Shown: positions 1 through 8,544 of the stretch, one piece after another | Numbering within the stretch: the first letter of the stretch is position 1 | How the letters are laid out: each line of letters opens with the position of its first letter | Assembly: GCA_937873715.1 (NCBI GenBank) | Contig: CALMYJ010000004.1 | Coordinates: 262,722 to 326,721 of the forward strand | Source of the DNA: an uncultured Chitinophagaceae bacterium | Lineage (GTDB): Bacteria; Bacteroidota; Bacteroidia; Chitinophagales; Chitinophagaceae | Length of the DNA: 64,000 nt | Direction of reading: 5' to 3' | Made by a program: the position numbers and the translations under genes | The notes under the pieces: model-generated | What the model was told of the DNA's origin: nothing | Seen by the model: the letters and a program-made list of their open reading frames with translations, nothing else | The model's database searches: none

Positions 1-1
1 A

Positions 2-877
2 TTACGCAACGCCATCAATAGCGGTGTAATTACCGGCCCCAGAATTTATACCGCCGGTAAAACGATAGCCACTACGGGCGGCCACGGCGATAATACCAAT
101 GGCTTAAAAAAGGTGTGGGCAGGCGACCCAGGTCCTGCAGAGGGGGTTGCCAATGGCCCGGATGAATGCCGTAAAGCAGTACGCCAGCGGTATAAAGATG
201 GTGCCGACTTAATTAAAATAACCGCTACCGGTGGTGTGCTTAGCCAGGCAAAAGATGGTGCAGGGGCACAGTTTACCGAAGAAGAAATAAAAGCCATTGT
301 AGAAACGGCAAAAGATTATGGCTTTAAAATAGCTGCACATGCCCATGGTGCCGAAGGAATGAAAAGAGCCATACGTGCCGGGGTTACTTCAATTGAGCAT
401 GGCACTTTTATGGATGATGAAGCTATTGAATTATTTAAAAAGTACGGCACCTGGTACGTACCTACCATCGTAGCAGGAAAAGCCACTGGCGATTCTGCCA
501 AAATTCCGGGCTACTATTCCGCAATTGTAACGCCCAAGGCTTTGGCAACAGGGCCACATATACAGGCATCTTTTGCAAAAGCCTATAAGGCCGGTGTAAA
601 AATCGCTTTTGGTACCGATGCCGGTGTGTATGCTCACGGCAAAAACTATCTTGAATTTCAGTATATGACCGAAGCCGGAATGCCCGCTATAGAAACAATT
701 AAAGCAGCTACAATCAGCGCAGCCATGCTGCTGGGCATGGAGGATATGCTGGGAACTATACAGCCTGGAAAGCTGGCTGATATTATTGCGGTGGATGGCG
801 ATCCGCTGCAGGATATAACAGTAATGGCTAAAGTATTTTTTGTAATGAAAGACGGCAAAGTGTACAAGAATAATTAA
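2..877 (+). CDS. Amidohydrolase family protein, C-terminal part (5' end outside window)
   Basis: The frame is open from base 2 with no start in view, so this is the C-terminal 291 residues of a longer protein. It reads as a metal-dependent amidohydrolase of the imidazolonepropionase / Xaa-Pro dipeptidase-like group. Visible landmarks are [12 protein letters not shown] (the lysine that is usually carboxylated to bridge two metals), AAHAHG followed by [10 protein letters not shown] (metal-binding histidines), and [11 protein letters not shown] (catalytic aspartate). The C-terminal segment [17 protein letters not shown] is the usual small beta-sandwich region of this family. Substrate cannot be told; cyclic amides or dipeptides are typical. 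A secretion signal is common in Bacteroidota homologues but would lie outside the window. It converges on the SDR gene with 8 bp between the stops. Confidence 0.85.
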   Translation, partial: LRNAINSGVITGPRIYTAGKTIATTGGHGDNTNGLKKVWAGDPGPAEGVANGPDECRKAVRQRYKDGADLIKITATGGVLSQAKDGAGAQFTEEEIKAIVETAKDYGFKIAAHAHGAEGMKRAIRAGVTSIEHGTFMDDEAIELFKKYGTWYVPTIVAGKATGDSAKIPGYYSAIVTPKALATGPHIQASFAKAYKAGVKIAFGTDAGVYAHGKNYLEFQYMTEAGMPAIETIKAATISAAMLLGMEDMLGTIQPGKLADIIAVDGDPLQDITVMAKVFFVMKDGKVYKNN

Positions 878-885
878 CAATACAC

Positions 886-1578
886 TTAACTGCTGCCATA
901 TACTTTTATCACCGGCTCTCGGATGATAGAAGCGGCCTGGCTGCAATGAAAAGCAATAACATCGGCAATGGCTTCGGGTAGTACCCATTTACTAAAGTCG
1001 GCATCCGGCATGGCTTTCCTGTTTTGTGGGGTATCAATGGTGGAGGGTACCAGCACACTCGTTACCACATCGGTTCCTTTTGCCTCATGATTCATTAATT
1101 CGGCTAAGCGAAATAATAGGGATTTGCCCAGGCTGTATGCCACCATGCCCTCGCTGTTGGCAGCACTTAAGCCGGGTTTGGAGCCAATAAAAAAAATTCT
1201 TCCGCTTTGTTGTTGCTTCATATGTGCAAATAACGGCTGTGCAATATTATAGGCAGTTTCAAAATTCAGTTTGTATTGTTGCAAAATATCTGCTGCAGTG
1301 GTAGTGGTAATGCTGCCCATGGCAAAGCCGCCTGCAGTTAATACGGCAGCATCCACAGTGCCGTATTTATTTATTATGCTTTCAACAAACTGTTTTGCTT
1401 TTTCCTCCTGTACTAAATCTACCGCAACGGCTTCAAAGCTGGTTGAAGAAAAACCATGCTGCTCCTGTTCTGTGGGCAGTATAGTGCCGATAACGAAATA
1501 TCCTTCGCTGATAAATTTTTTTACTACGGCCTGGCCCAGGTTGCCTGCGGCACCCGTAACGATAGCGGTTTTTGTCAT
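886..1578 (-). CDS. SDR family NAD(P)-dependent oxidoreductase
   Basis: This 230-residue protein has the classical short-chain dehydrogenase layout. The N-terminus carries the nucleotide-binding glycine motif TGAAGNLG in TKTAIVTGAAGNLGQ. A catalytic serine region (FFIGSKPGLSA) precedes the YxxxK pair in AYSLGKSLLF. Residues after the motif (VPSTIDTPQNRKAMP) resemble the substrate loop. Length fits a minimal cytosolic SDR. The substrate is not predictable from sequence. It is transcribed leftward, probably after the CLC channel gene 27 bp upstream, and no strong promoter is visible at its start. Function beyond oxidoreductase is inference. Confidence 0.85.
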   Translation of the reverse strand: MTKTAIVTGAAGNLGQAVVKKFISEGYFVIGTILPTEQEQHGFSSTSFEAVAVDLVQEEKAKQFVESIINKYGTVDAAVLTAGGFAMGSITTTTAADILQQYKLNFETAYNIAQPLFAHMKQQQSGRIFFIGSKPGLSAANSEGMVAYSLGKSLLFRLAELMNHEAKGTDVVTSVLVPSTIDTPQNRKAMPDADFSKWVLPEAIADVIAFHCSQAASIIREPVIKVYGSS

Positions 1579-1605
1579 AATAGTGGCGTAAATATTTTAC
1601 AGCAA

Positions 1606-3399
1606 TCAGGTATTGGTATCTTCATCATACAGGTCGCCCTGCGATGCCAGTATCTCCCGGTATTTGCTGAATAATTTTGTTTTTGAAACGAAGCCTGTAA
1701 ATTTTTTTTGCTTATCCAGCACTGGCAAGTACCAGCTATGAGATACATCAAATTTTTCCATTACCGTTTTCATGCTGTCATCTTCATAAATAATACCGGG
1801 TGGTTTTTTTAGCAGGTGCAATAACTGTATTTTATCAAACCGCTCCGGCTGAAACAGCAATTTTTTAATATCATTTAATTCAATAATGCCTATAAAACGG
1901 TCTTTTTTATCGGTAACGGCAAAAATATTCTTTTCCGAAAGCTTAAGCATTTCCACCAGGTCTTTAAATTTTTTGTCCAGTCTTATTACAGGGTAACCTT
2001 TTTGTATAATGTCTTCGAGGTTGATAGTGGTTAAAATATTTTGTTCTTTTTTATGGGTAAATACCTGCCCCTCCAGTGCCAGTTTTTTTAATTCCATGGA
2101 GTAAGGCTCGTAATGTTTTACAATAAAGTAAGAGATGGCCGAAACAATCATTAATGGAATTACCAGCTCGTAGCCATTGGTGATTTCTGCAATAAGAAAT
2201 ACGGCAGTAAGCGGGCAATACAACACACCGCTTAATACACCAGCCATACCTACAAGGCTAAAGTTGGTAACCGGTATTTTAAACCAGGGGGTACTGTTTA
2301 CCATTTTACTGAAAAAATAACCAAGGAAGGAACCGGTAAACAGGGAAGGTGCAAAATTGCCGCCATTACCACCGCTGCCAATAGTTATTGCTGCTGCAAC
2401 AGGCTTAAGCAGCAGGATGAGCAGGGCAAAAATAAGTATGGCATCATTGCTGATAAACAGTTTGAATACGGCATTACTGGCAGAGGTATGCAGCTTATCA
2501 TCCGCCACCAGTTTAATTACTTCGTAACCTTCGCCAAATAAAGGGGCAAATAAAAAATAGATAGCCACTAATGCAAAGCCGCCACAGAGTGCTTTAAGGT
2601 AACCATTCATTTTCCATTGATGGATGCGCCGCTCCGCCGATTTAAAAACATAGGCATAGTACAGCGATATAAAGCCGGCCAATACGCCCAGCAAAATATA
2701 AAAAGGTACGTTGTGCGGATCGAAATTTTGCTTTAGTGTAAAATTAAAAAGGATTGATTCTTTCAAAATGATTTTTGAACAAAGTGCCCCGGCTACAGAA
2801 GATATGATGAGCGGAATAAAGTAGCTTACCACAGTTTCGGTAAGCAGCACTTCAATGGCAAAGATGACGCCGGCAATAGGGGCGTTAAATACCGCAGCAA
2901 TACCAGCGGCAGCGCCACAGGCAATCAGCAAAGTGCGTTCCCGGTAATTAAAGTCGCTGATACGGGCAATATTGGAGCCAATGGCCGATCCGGTAGCTAC
3001 AATGGGTGCTTCAAGCCCAACAGAGCCACCAGCCCCTACAGTTACCGTACTGGTAACTGCATGTGCATAAGTATGCTTCAGGGGGATAAAGGATGACCGG
3101 CTGGCTACCGATTTGAGCACCATAGCAATGCCTCTTTCAATCTCGGTTTTAAATAATAAGCGTACAAGCCATACAGTTAGTATCAGGCCGGCTATGGGAA
3201 ACAACAGGTAGCCAAATCCGTCAAGTGGAATTTTTTTAATCAGTTCCTGTACATGGTGTACGGCGGTTTTAAGCAGTACAGCCACTAAGCCGGATACCGT
3301 ACCCGTAAACACTGCTACAAACATAATGTACTGCACCCTGTTAAAACGGGTACGCAGGTACTGCGTGAGTAGCTGGTATAAATGTTTAATCCATTTCAT
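1606..3399 (-). CDS. CLC-type chloride channel/antiporter with C-terminal CBS domains
   Basis: A 597-residue integral membrane protein with about ten hydrophobic segments followed by a cytoplasmic tail. The CLC signature is seen as GSVGLEAP, which keeps the gating glutamate of the GxEGP motif, and GGNFAPSLFTG, which matches the GxFxP selectivity loop. Two CBS-like segments follow residue about 440 (VIRLDKKFKDLVEML... and IIYEDDSMKTVMEKF...), which in relatives bind nucleotides and tune transport. I chose the ATG at 3399 rather than the upstream in-frame TTG at 3423, because that TTG lies inside a TATCTTTG promoter box. Channel versus proton antiporter cannot be settled by eye; the proton-pathway glutamate region reads FAIEVLLTE. 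Confidence 0.92.
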   Translation of the reverse strand: MKWIKHLYQLLTQYLRTRFNRVQYIMFVAVFTGTVSGLVAVLLKTAVHHVQELIKKIPLDGFGYLLFPIAGLILTVWLVRLLFKTEIERGIAMVLKSVASRSSFIPLKHTYAHAVTSTVTVGAGGSVGLEAPIVATGSAIGSNIARISDFNYRERTLLIACGAAAGIAAVFNAPIAGVIFAIEVLLTETVVSYFIPLIISSVAGALCSKIILKESILFNFTLKQNFDPHNVPFYILLGVLAGFISLYYAYVFKSAERRIHQWKMNGYLKALCGGFALVAIYFLFAPLFGEGYEVIKLVADDKLHTSASNAVFKLFISNDAILIFALLILLLKPVAAAITIGSGGNGGNFAPSLFTGSFLGYFFSKMVNSTPWFKIPVTNFSLVGMAGVLSGVLYCPLTAVFLIAEITNGYELVIPLMIVSAISYFIVKHYEPYSMELKKLALEGQVFTHKKEQNILTTINLEDIIQKGYPVIRLDKKFKDLVEMLKLSEKNIFAVTDKKDRFIGIIELNDIKKLLFQPERFDKIQLLHLLKKPPGIIYEDDSMKTVMEKFDVSHSWYLPVLDKQKKFTGFVSKTKLFSKYREILASQGDLYDEDTNT

Positions 3400-3420
3400 G
3401 TATAAAGCCAAGGTGCAGGG

Positions 3421-3428
3421 CAAAGATA
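3421..3428 (-). promoter_or_regulatory. Bacteroidota -7 promoter box for the CLC gene
   Basis: The minus strand reads TATCTTTG, an exact match to the Bacteroidota -7 consensus TAnnTTTG, 21 bp before the chosen ATG. No clear TTTG -33 box is seen at the usual 19-21 bp spacing, so the assignment rests on one box and its position. Confidence 0.5.
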
Positions 3429-3562
3429 GGCCTGTTGGTGTATTGAAGCGGAATGTGCCGTTTACTTCAACAGTAACTGTTTATTTCAGGTACAGTTTGC
3501 CGGGTTTAAAAACTTCGGTAATACCAACTGCAGGTATTTGCACAGGTATGTTTCTACAATGG

Positions 3563-3598
3563 CTGTATAGCTGTAACAGCGGTTATGAGCTATAACAG
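3563..3598. other. Long intergenic hairpin between CLC and TerC genes
   Basis: A strong imperfect inverted repeat: CTGT/ACAG at the base, then ATAGCT/AGCTAT with one bulged A, then TAAC/GTTA around a short loop. It lies just past the stop of the leftward TerC gene. No uridine tract follows it on the minus strand, so it is not a textbook intrinsic terminator, though it could stabilise the TerC mRNA end. On the plus strand a loose T-rich stretch follows but no gene ends there. Confidence 0.45.
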
Positions 3599-3606
3599 GC
3601 TAATTA

Positions 3607-4386
3607 TTATTTTTTTTCTTCCAGTACCGGCTCGTTCAGTTGAACCACTCTTTTTTTGGTACCATTTTTCCGGGCAGCCATATTGAGCATTTCTACCGCA
3701 AATGAAAAAGCCATGCCGAAATAGATATAGTTTTTCAAATGCAGTTGATGAGCATTTTCGGCATCCCAGCCTTCAATGACAAGGCTAAGGCCAATCATTA
3801 CCAAAAAAGAAAGGGCCAGCATTTTTATAGTAGGATGTTTGTGTACAAAGCCGGATATGGCGGGGCTAAACAGGAACATCACGACCATGGCAATCACCAC
3901 CGCTGCAATCATAATCTCTACATGCTTTGCCGTACCGCCTGCTGTGATAATACTGTCGAAAGAAAACACGGCATCAATGAGTAATATCTGGAACATGGCC
4001 TGGCTAAAGCCCAGCGATGGTTTTTCGGCAGCAGCCACCGATGGGTCTTCTCCTTCCAGCTTATGGTGTATTTCTTTTACTGATTTATAGATTAAAAAAA
4101 GACCGCCCAGCAGCATTACAATGCTGGCCAGGTCGAACCCCTTATCGCCAAGATGAAAAACGGCCTTACCCTTTTGCCGCAGTAGCCAGCCCAGGCCCAG
4201 CAGCAGCAGGCTACGCATAATGATGCCGGTAATCATCCAAAAACGCCGGGCTTTCTTAAGTTGTTTATCGGGCAGCCGGTTAAAAATTAGGCTTACAAAA
4301 ATTACATTGTCGATGCCTAATACAATTTCGAGTATAACCAGTACGATAAAGCTGATAATGCTTTCGCTGGTAAAAAGATGTTCCAT
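3607..4386 (-). CDS. TerC family integral membrane protein
   Basis: A 259-residue protein with about seven membrane spans. The family signature is clear: an acidic pair inside a membrane helix in EIVLGIDNVIFVSLIF near the N-terminus and the matching FSFDSIITAGG in the middle. TerC-type proteins are associated with tellurite resistance and, in better-studied members, with manganese export or metal loading of exported proteins. The acidic residues are the likely metal site. The C-terminal tail is basic and cytoplasmic (AARKNGTKKR). It is transcribed leftward from a TATATTTG box 20 bp before the ATG. No ter-operon partners are nearby, so tellurite resistance should not be assumed. Confidence 0.9.
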   Translation of the reverse strand: MEHLFTSESIISFIVLVILEIVLGIDNVIFVSLIFNRLPDKQLKKARRFWMITGIIMRSLLLLGLGWLLRQKGKAVFHLGDKGFDLASIVMLLGGLFLIYKSVKEIHHKLEGEDPSVAAAEKPSLGFSQAMFQILLIDAVFSFDSIITAGGTAKHVEIMIAAVVIAMVVMFLFSPAISGFVHKHPTIKMLALSFLVMIGLSLVIEGWDAENAHQLHLKNYIYFGMAFSFAVEMLNMAARKNGTKKRVVQLNEPVLEEKK

Positions 4387-4406
4387 GCAGGTGGAGTGGT
4401 TTACAG

Positions 4407-4414
4407 CAAATATA
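4407..4414 (-). promoter_or_regulatory. -7 promoter box for TerC gene
   Basis: The minus strand reads TATATTTG, matching TAnnTTTG exactly, 20 bp before the TerC ATG. A TTTG lies 15 bp further upstream, shorter than the usual -33 spacing, so strength is uncertain. Confidence 0.45.
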
Positions 4415-4446
4415 CCACAGCAATGGAAGCAAATAAAAAACGGGGG

Positions 4447-5118
4447 TTACAAAATACCTTTTTCGTAAGCCAGGTGTAAGGCCTGGGCCCGGCTGTTGAC
4501 ATGCAGCTTTTGATAAATATTCATCACATGCTTTTTGGCCGTATTGACGCTTATGTTGAGGCGGCCACCAATTTCTTTGTACAATAGTCCCTGCACAAGC
4601 AATTGCAGTATTTCTTTTTCACGCTGGGTAAGGTCAAAAAAATCTTTGGCAGGTTTATAGGCAGGTTTTTCCGGCAGGGATATTTCGTTGCGTTGTACAA
4701 GCTGTAGTATTTTGTAAGCAATACCGGGAGAGATAGGCCCTGTACCGGTTTCGTTCATCTGCAGCAGGGTGTCGGTAATGTTTTCGGCAGTTTCATCCTT
4801 TAGCAGGTAACCAAAAGCACCGGCTTTGATGGCTTTAAAAATTTTTTCTTCGTCATCAAAAATGGTAAGCACCACAAATTTTACCGAAGGATAGAGGCAG
4901 GAGCCGATAGCGATGGCATCTACACCATCCATATTCGGCATTTCCAAATCCATCAGGGCTACATCGGGTATTTCATCTTCGGGTTGAAATTTCATTTTTT
5001 GCATAAAATCGCTGCCGTCGGATGCGGTGAGGCATACACTAAATCCACCCTGCCTCAGGAGCTTGTCTTTGAGTATATTCCTGTTGCCGGGTTTATCGTC
5101 TATGATAGCAATTTTCAT
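4447..5118 (-). CDS. LuxR/NarL-type response regulator
   Basis: A 223-residue two-component regulator. The receiver domain (residues 1-125) has the acidic pair D7-D8, the phospho-acceptor D57 in LMDLEMPNMDG, the threonine of VVLTIFDD and the lysine of GYLLKDE. A linker of about 35 residues leads to a LuxR-type helix-turn-helix at about 160-223 (LTQREKEILQLL... and the recognition helix around SVNTAKKHVMNIY). It sits 60 bp after the propeller sensor kinase on the same strand, so it is almost certainly the cognate regulator and part of the same transcript. Targets are unknown; the divergent giant surface-protein genes are the obvious candidates by position. Confidence 0.94.
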   Translation of the reverse strand: MKIAIIDDKPGNRNILKDKLLRQGGFSVCLTASDGSDFMQKMKFQPEDEIPDVALMDLEMPNMDGVDAIAIGSCLYPSVKFVVLTIFDDEEKIFKAIKAGAFGYLLKDETAENITDTLLQMNETGTGPISPGIAYKILQLVQRNEISLPEKPAYKPAKDFFDLTQREKEILQLLVQGLLYKEIGGRLNISVNTAKKHVMNIYQKLHVNSRAQALHLAYEKGIL

Positions 5119-5178
5119 GTTTGCAGTTGAATAAACAAATATCTATAAATCTTACAGAAGTAAAATAACCCTGTTGGA

Positions 5179-8100
5179 TTACAGTTTTACCGGTATACTG
5201 ATACAAACCCGTGTGCCTTTATTTTTTTCAGATACAAGGCTGTATGCAAAACCCGAGGCAGCAGCCCTGCTCTCCATATTTTGAAGCCCGTTGCCAGGTT
5301 GTTCCTGCCTGGTATTCTCAGGGTCAAAGCCTTTGCCATCATCTGCCACGCAAAGCTTCCAGTTATTATTTTCAATGCAGCTTTGTATAGAAACTTTGCT
5401 GGCATTAGCATGTTTTATAGCATTAGTTACAGCTTCCTGGATAATGCGTAAGGTATTTAGGGCATCTGTGTAATGTAATACAAGTTGTTCCGGTGCTTCG
5501 CCTTCTACTGTAAATTGTAAGGGGCTGTAATAACGGTTAAAAGGCTGTGTAAAATTACGGATACGCAGCAGGCACTCTTCTGCGGTGTACTCGTTTTTTT
5601 TAAGTGCCCATACGGTATCTCTCAGTGCCGTAATGATATCTTTTGAGGCATATCTGAGATGGCTTAATAAGGCAGTGCTTTGGGTAGTATTTTCTTTTTG
5701 CAATAGTTCAGTGTTGTAGAGTATAGCATTGGCATAGGCTCCAATACTGTCGTGCAGGTCCCGGGATATTCGTTCCCGTTCTGTTTGAATTTTTTGCTCT
5801 GCCATCAGCAATACTAACTTCTTTTGATACTTTCTTTTGTTGTAGCTGTTGGCTGTGGTAATAGCAATGCCAATAAGTGCAAGGATGATAGCGCCGGTAA
5901 ACCAGCCGGTTTTCCAAAAGGGTGGGGCAATGTATATCTCCAGTTCTTTTAAGGGCATGGCATCAGCATTAAAAGAGTTGCCTGCTGCTATTTGCAGGGT
6001 GTACCTGCCCGGGGGTAAAAAATAATGAACCGTTTGCATGGTGGCAGCAGTAAGCCAGCTTTTATCTATGCCTTTCATTTTGTATTGGCAGGTATAGTCG
6101 GCGGATGGCGATGGCCCCATTAGGGTGAAGGCAAAGGATAATGAATTTTTGTCGTAAGGCAGCCTAATGGCATTGATAGCCGAAGCGGCTGTATCGGCAA
6201 ACAATTCCCTGTTGTTGTATTGGATACTGGTGAGTATAATTTTTAACGCATCGGCAGGGGCTTTAATTTGCCCGGGGTAAAAACTGGTAATACCATTTAC
6301 GCCTCCAAAAAAAACTTCACCATCTGCACTAACAGCCACAGCATTGGTGTTAAATTCACTTTCCTGCAGGCCATCACTTTTTTTCAGGTGCAGGTTTTGT
6401 TGCCTGTTTTGTATTCGAAAAAGGCCTTTATTACTACTGCACCACAGCGTACCATCTTCAAGTGCGGCTATACCATATATACATTCATCGGGTAGTCCTG
6501 CTTTTTTATCCAGTTGATACAGCGTTTGTCCTTTACCGTTAATACAAAATATGCCTTTGTTGCTGCCGGCATAAATGGTATCGCCACGGCCTTTTGCAAA
6601 GCAGCGGATATAGCCGGTATTCGGAAAAGGTATTTTTTGCACTATGGCCAGGCTTGCAGTGTCTATATACAGCAGTTCATCATTACCATGCGTAAGTATA
6701 GTGTTACCCGTTAGTATGCCACTCATAATATAGGCATTGCTATATAGATATTCTTTGGCCCGCCCGGCATCTGGAGTTACTTTGTAAAGCCTGCCCTGTG
6801 TTTGTGCAACCGTAGTGTTCTGGTACTGGTAAATTACTTTTCCAAAGTAGTACAACCCTGCCTCTTCACCCTGCTGGTTAGGTTGGATAGGGATACCGGA
6901 CAATTTTGCAAGATTGGCCGAAAGTATCCATATTTTTTTTTGACTGTTTATAAACAGCAGGTAACTGCCGTCCTCATTTTTTGCAATTGCATTTACAGTA
7001 AAACTCCGTAACTGCCCGGGTAATGATTTGATGTGCTTTACCAGTTGCTGCAGGGTGTCAAACACAAGCAGGCCGTTGTTTACAGTGCCCGCCAGTACCC
7101 GGTTGGCTGCTTTATCGGGCAGGAGGCTCATAATATTGCTTTCATCCTTTATCGCACTGTTGTAGTTTTTAAGTGGATAATGCTTCCTGTTTATTTTTTT
7201 TAGGCCACCCGTAACCGTTTGTAGCCACAGGTTGCCATAATTATCCTCGGTAATTTTTGCTATCGAATAATTAGAACCTGCTGGCTCATATTGAAAACTT
7301 ACCAGCTCTTTTATTTTTTGATTGAACAAACTGTCTGTTTCAAAAATGCGGTTGTTAAAAGCCAGCAGCTTCCTGTTTCCCCATTGGTAAAAAATGCAAC
7401 GGTTCCTGTTAATGATGGGGAATACCCGGCTATGCTGCGGCTTTTGTATGCCGGTGTTAAAGTTGTAGCAATTAAGGGGGGGATTTTTTTTGTAGGAACA
7501 ATAGAGTATTTCAGCATTGTTTTTTAAAAACAGGAATTTATTAAGCTGGTCATCAACCCGGGTAGACTTGCCCTGCAATTTTTGTTCGGTAAGATGCCAC
7601 TGGTATAGCTGGTTGTTACTAATAATACCAACCCTGTCTTCCACAATATTGTTGCTGAATTTTGTAATACCATTACTGTCGGGTGCCGAAACGGTTATCC
7701 CTGTTTTGGCGCTGCCTATAATTTTGTAGTTGATAGTGCTTAGGCCGGTGATTACAGCATCATCGGTCCAGAAGTAGAGTACATTTTTGTTTTCTCCTAT
7801 ATACAACGGGATATGCTTTGCAGCAGCTTCGTTTTTATAAATTAATTCAAATTTGTTGGCATTGGCCCTATACCGGCTGATGCCATAGCTATGTGCCAGT
7901 AAAAAATCGCCGGAGCTGGTTTTAAAAAAATGTATACCCTTGTCATCGGGCAGTCCGGGCTGCACCGGCACTATATTGAAGTTAACCCCATCGTACCGCT
8001 GCAATCCATTGGGAAAACCCACCCATAAAAAATTATCTGCGTCTACACCTATATCACTTATGGTACTTTGCAGCAGCCCTTCATTTACACCATAACTGTA

Positions 8101-8181
8101 GATGGTGTACGGCTCCATAGGCTGCGCCCTGAGTGGGGCGTTAAGCAGTAGAATAAAACTTATGCTGTATATCCATTTCAT
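5179..8181 (-). CDS. Propeller sensor histidine kinase (two-component regulator propeller, Y_Y_Y, HisKA_3, HATPase)
   Basis: A 1000-residue membrane sensor. A signal peptide (MKWIYSISFILLLNAPLRAQ) is followed by beta-propeller repeats of the two-component regulator type (for example NFLWVGFPNGLQRYDG and GTLWCSSNKGLFRIQ), then a Y_Y_Y immunoglobulin-like domain, one membrane helix (FTGAIILALIGIAITTA), and a NarX/LytS-like kinase core. The phospho-acceptor histidine is H810 in SRDLHDSIGA. The ATP-binding domain shows EAVTNAIKHA (N box), DDGKGFD and GNGLQNM. I took the ATG at 8181 because the in-frame TTG six codons earlier would spoil the signal peptide. It should sense a periplasmic ligand, often a glycan in relatives, and phosphorylate the neighbouring LuxR-type regulator. 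The ligand is unknown and there are no SusCD or glycosidase genes here. Confidence 0.93.
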   Translation of the reverse strand: MKWIYSISFILLLNAPLRAQPMEPYTIYSYGVNEGLLQSTISDIGVDADNFLWVGFPNGLQRYDGVNFNIVPVQPGLPDDKGIHFFKTSSGDFLLAHSYGISRYRANANKFELIYKNEAAAKHIPLYIGENKNVLYFWTDDAVITGLSTINYKIIGSAKTGITVSAPDSNGITKFSNNIVEDRVGIISNNQLYQWHLTEQKLQGKSTRVDDQLNKFLFLKNNAEILYCSYKKNPPLNCYNFNTGIQKPQHSRVFPIINRNRCIFYQWGNRKLLAFNNRIFETDSLFNQKIKELVSFQYEPAGSNYSIAKITEDNYGNLWLQTVTGGLKKINRKHYPLKNYNSAIKDESNIMSLLPDKAANRVLAGTVNNGLLVFDTLQQLVKHIKSLPGQLRSFTVNAIAKNEDGSYLLFINSQKKIWILSANLAKLSGIPIQPNQQGEEAGLYYFGKVIYQYQNTTVAQTQGRLYKVTPDAGRAKEYLYSNAYIMSGILTGNTILTHGNDELLYIDTASLAIVQKIPFPNTGYIRCFAKGRGDTIYAGSNKGIFCINGKGQTLYQLDKKAGLPDECIYGIAALEDGTLWCSSNKGLFRIQNRQQNLHLKKSDGLQESEFNTNAVAVSADGEVFFGGVNGITSFYPGQIKAPADALKIILTSIQYNNRELFADTAASAINAIRLPYDKNSLSFAFTLMGPSPSADYTCQYKMKGIDKSWLTAATMQTVHYFLPPGRYTLQIAAGNSFNADAMPLKELEIYIAPPFWKTGWFTGAIILALIGIAITTANSYNKRKYQKKLVLLMAEQKIQTERERISRDLHDSIGAYANAILYNTELLQKENTTQSTALLSHLRYASKDIITALRDTVWALKKNEYTAEECLLRIRNFTQPFNRYYSPLQFTVEGEAPEQLVLHYTDALNTLRIIQEAVTNAIKHANASKVSIQSCIENNNWKLCVADDGKGFDPENTRQEQPGNGLQNMESRAAASGFAYSLVSEKNKGTRVCISIPVKL

Positions 8182-8544
8182 GCTGCAGCCGGTGTACAAT
8201 TATAAATATTTAAGGCAGGTAAAGTAAACAATCTATTCGGTTGCTTTGGTTACTCCTTTTGGATTATTTATCAGCACTTGCCTGTTTTGATCGGCATCAT
8301 TCGCAGCCTGGCCACACCGTAATCCAAAATGAGTATTTGTGTTTACGTATTTATACTGCATATTGCTGCCGTAATAACCTGTACGGCCGCCTGGCTTGTA
8401 CACTTGTGCTATCTGTTAATCACAATATCCTTCCGACAGAACCTCCGCCTAAACAGTACTTCAGCCATCAAATGAAGTATGAACCCGGCCAGTTTTACGG
8501 CGAACTTTAAAAAAGGCTCTTAAATATAAATTTTTCTACAGGTG
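8182..8544. other. Divergent intergenic region between sensor kinase and secreted propeller gene
   Basis: A 363-bp gap between two outward-facing genes. It is AT-rich at both ends and more mixed in the centre. I see no exact TAnnTTTG box, tRNA, terminator hairpin or convincing small gene. It must hold the promoters of both flanking genes and is the natural place for a regulator site, but no repeat stands out. Confidence 0.5.

Noticed and set aside
431..988. 185-residue open frame on the minus strand over the amidohydrolase gene
   Set aside because: Antisense shadow of a clear coding gene; composition is rich in Cys, Tyr and His with no domain pattern.
8241..8510. 89-residue frame in the gap upstream of the secreted propeller gene
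   Set aside because: Cysteine-rich, no start signal, no homology pattern; probably chance in a regulatory gap.
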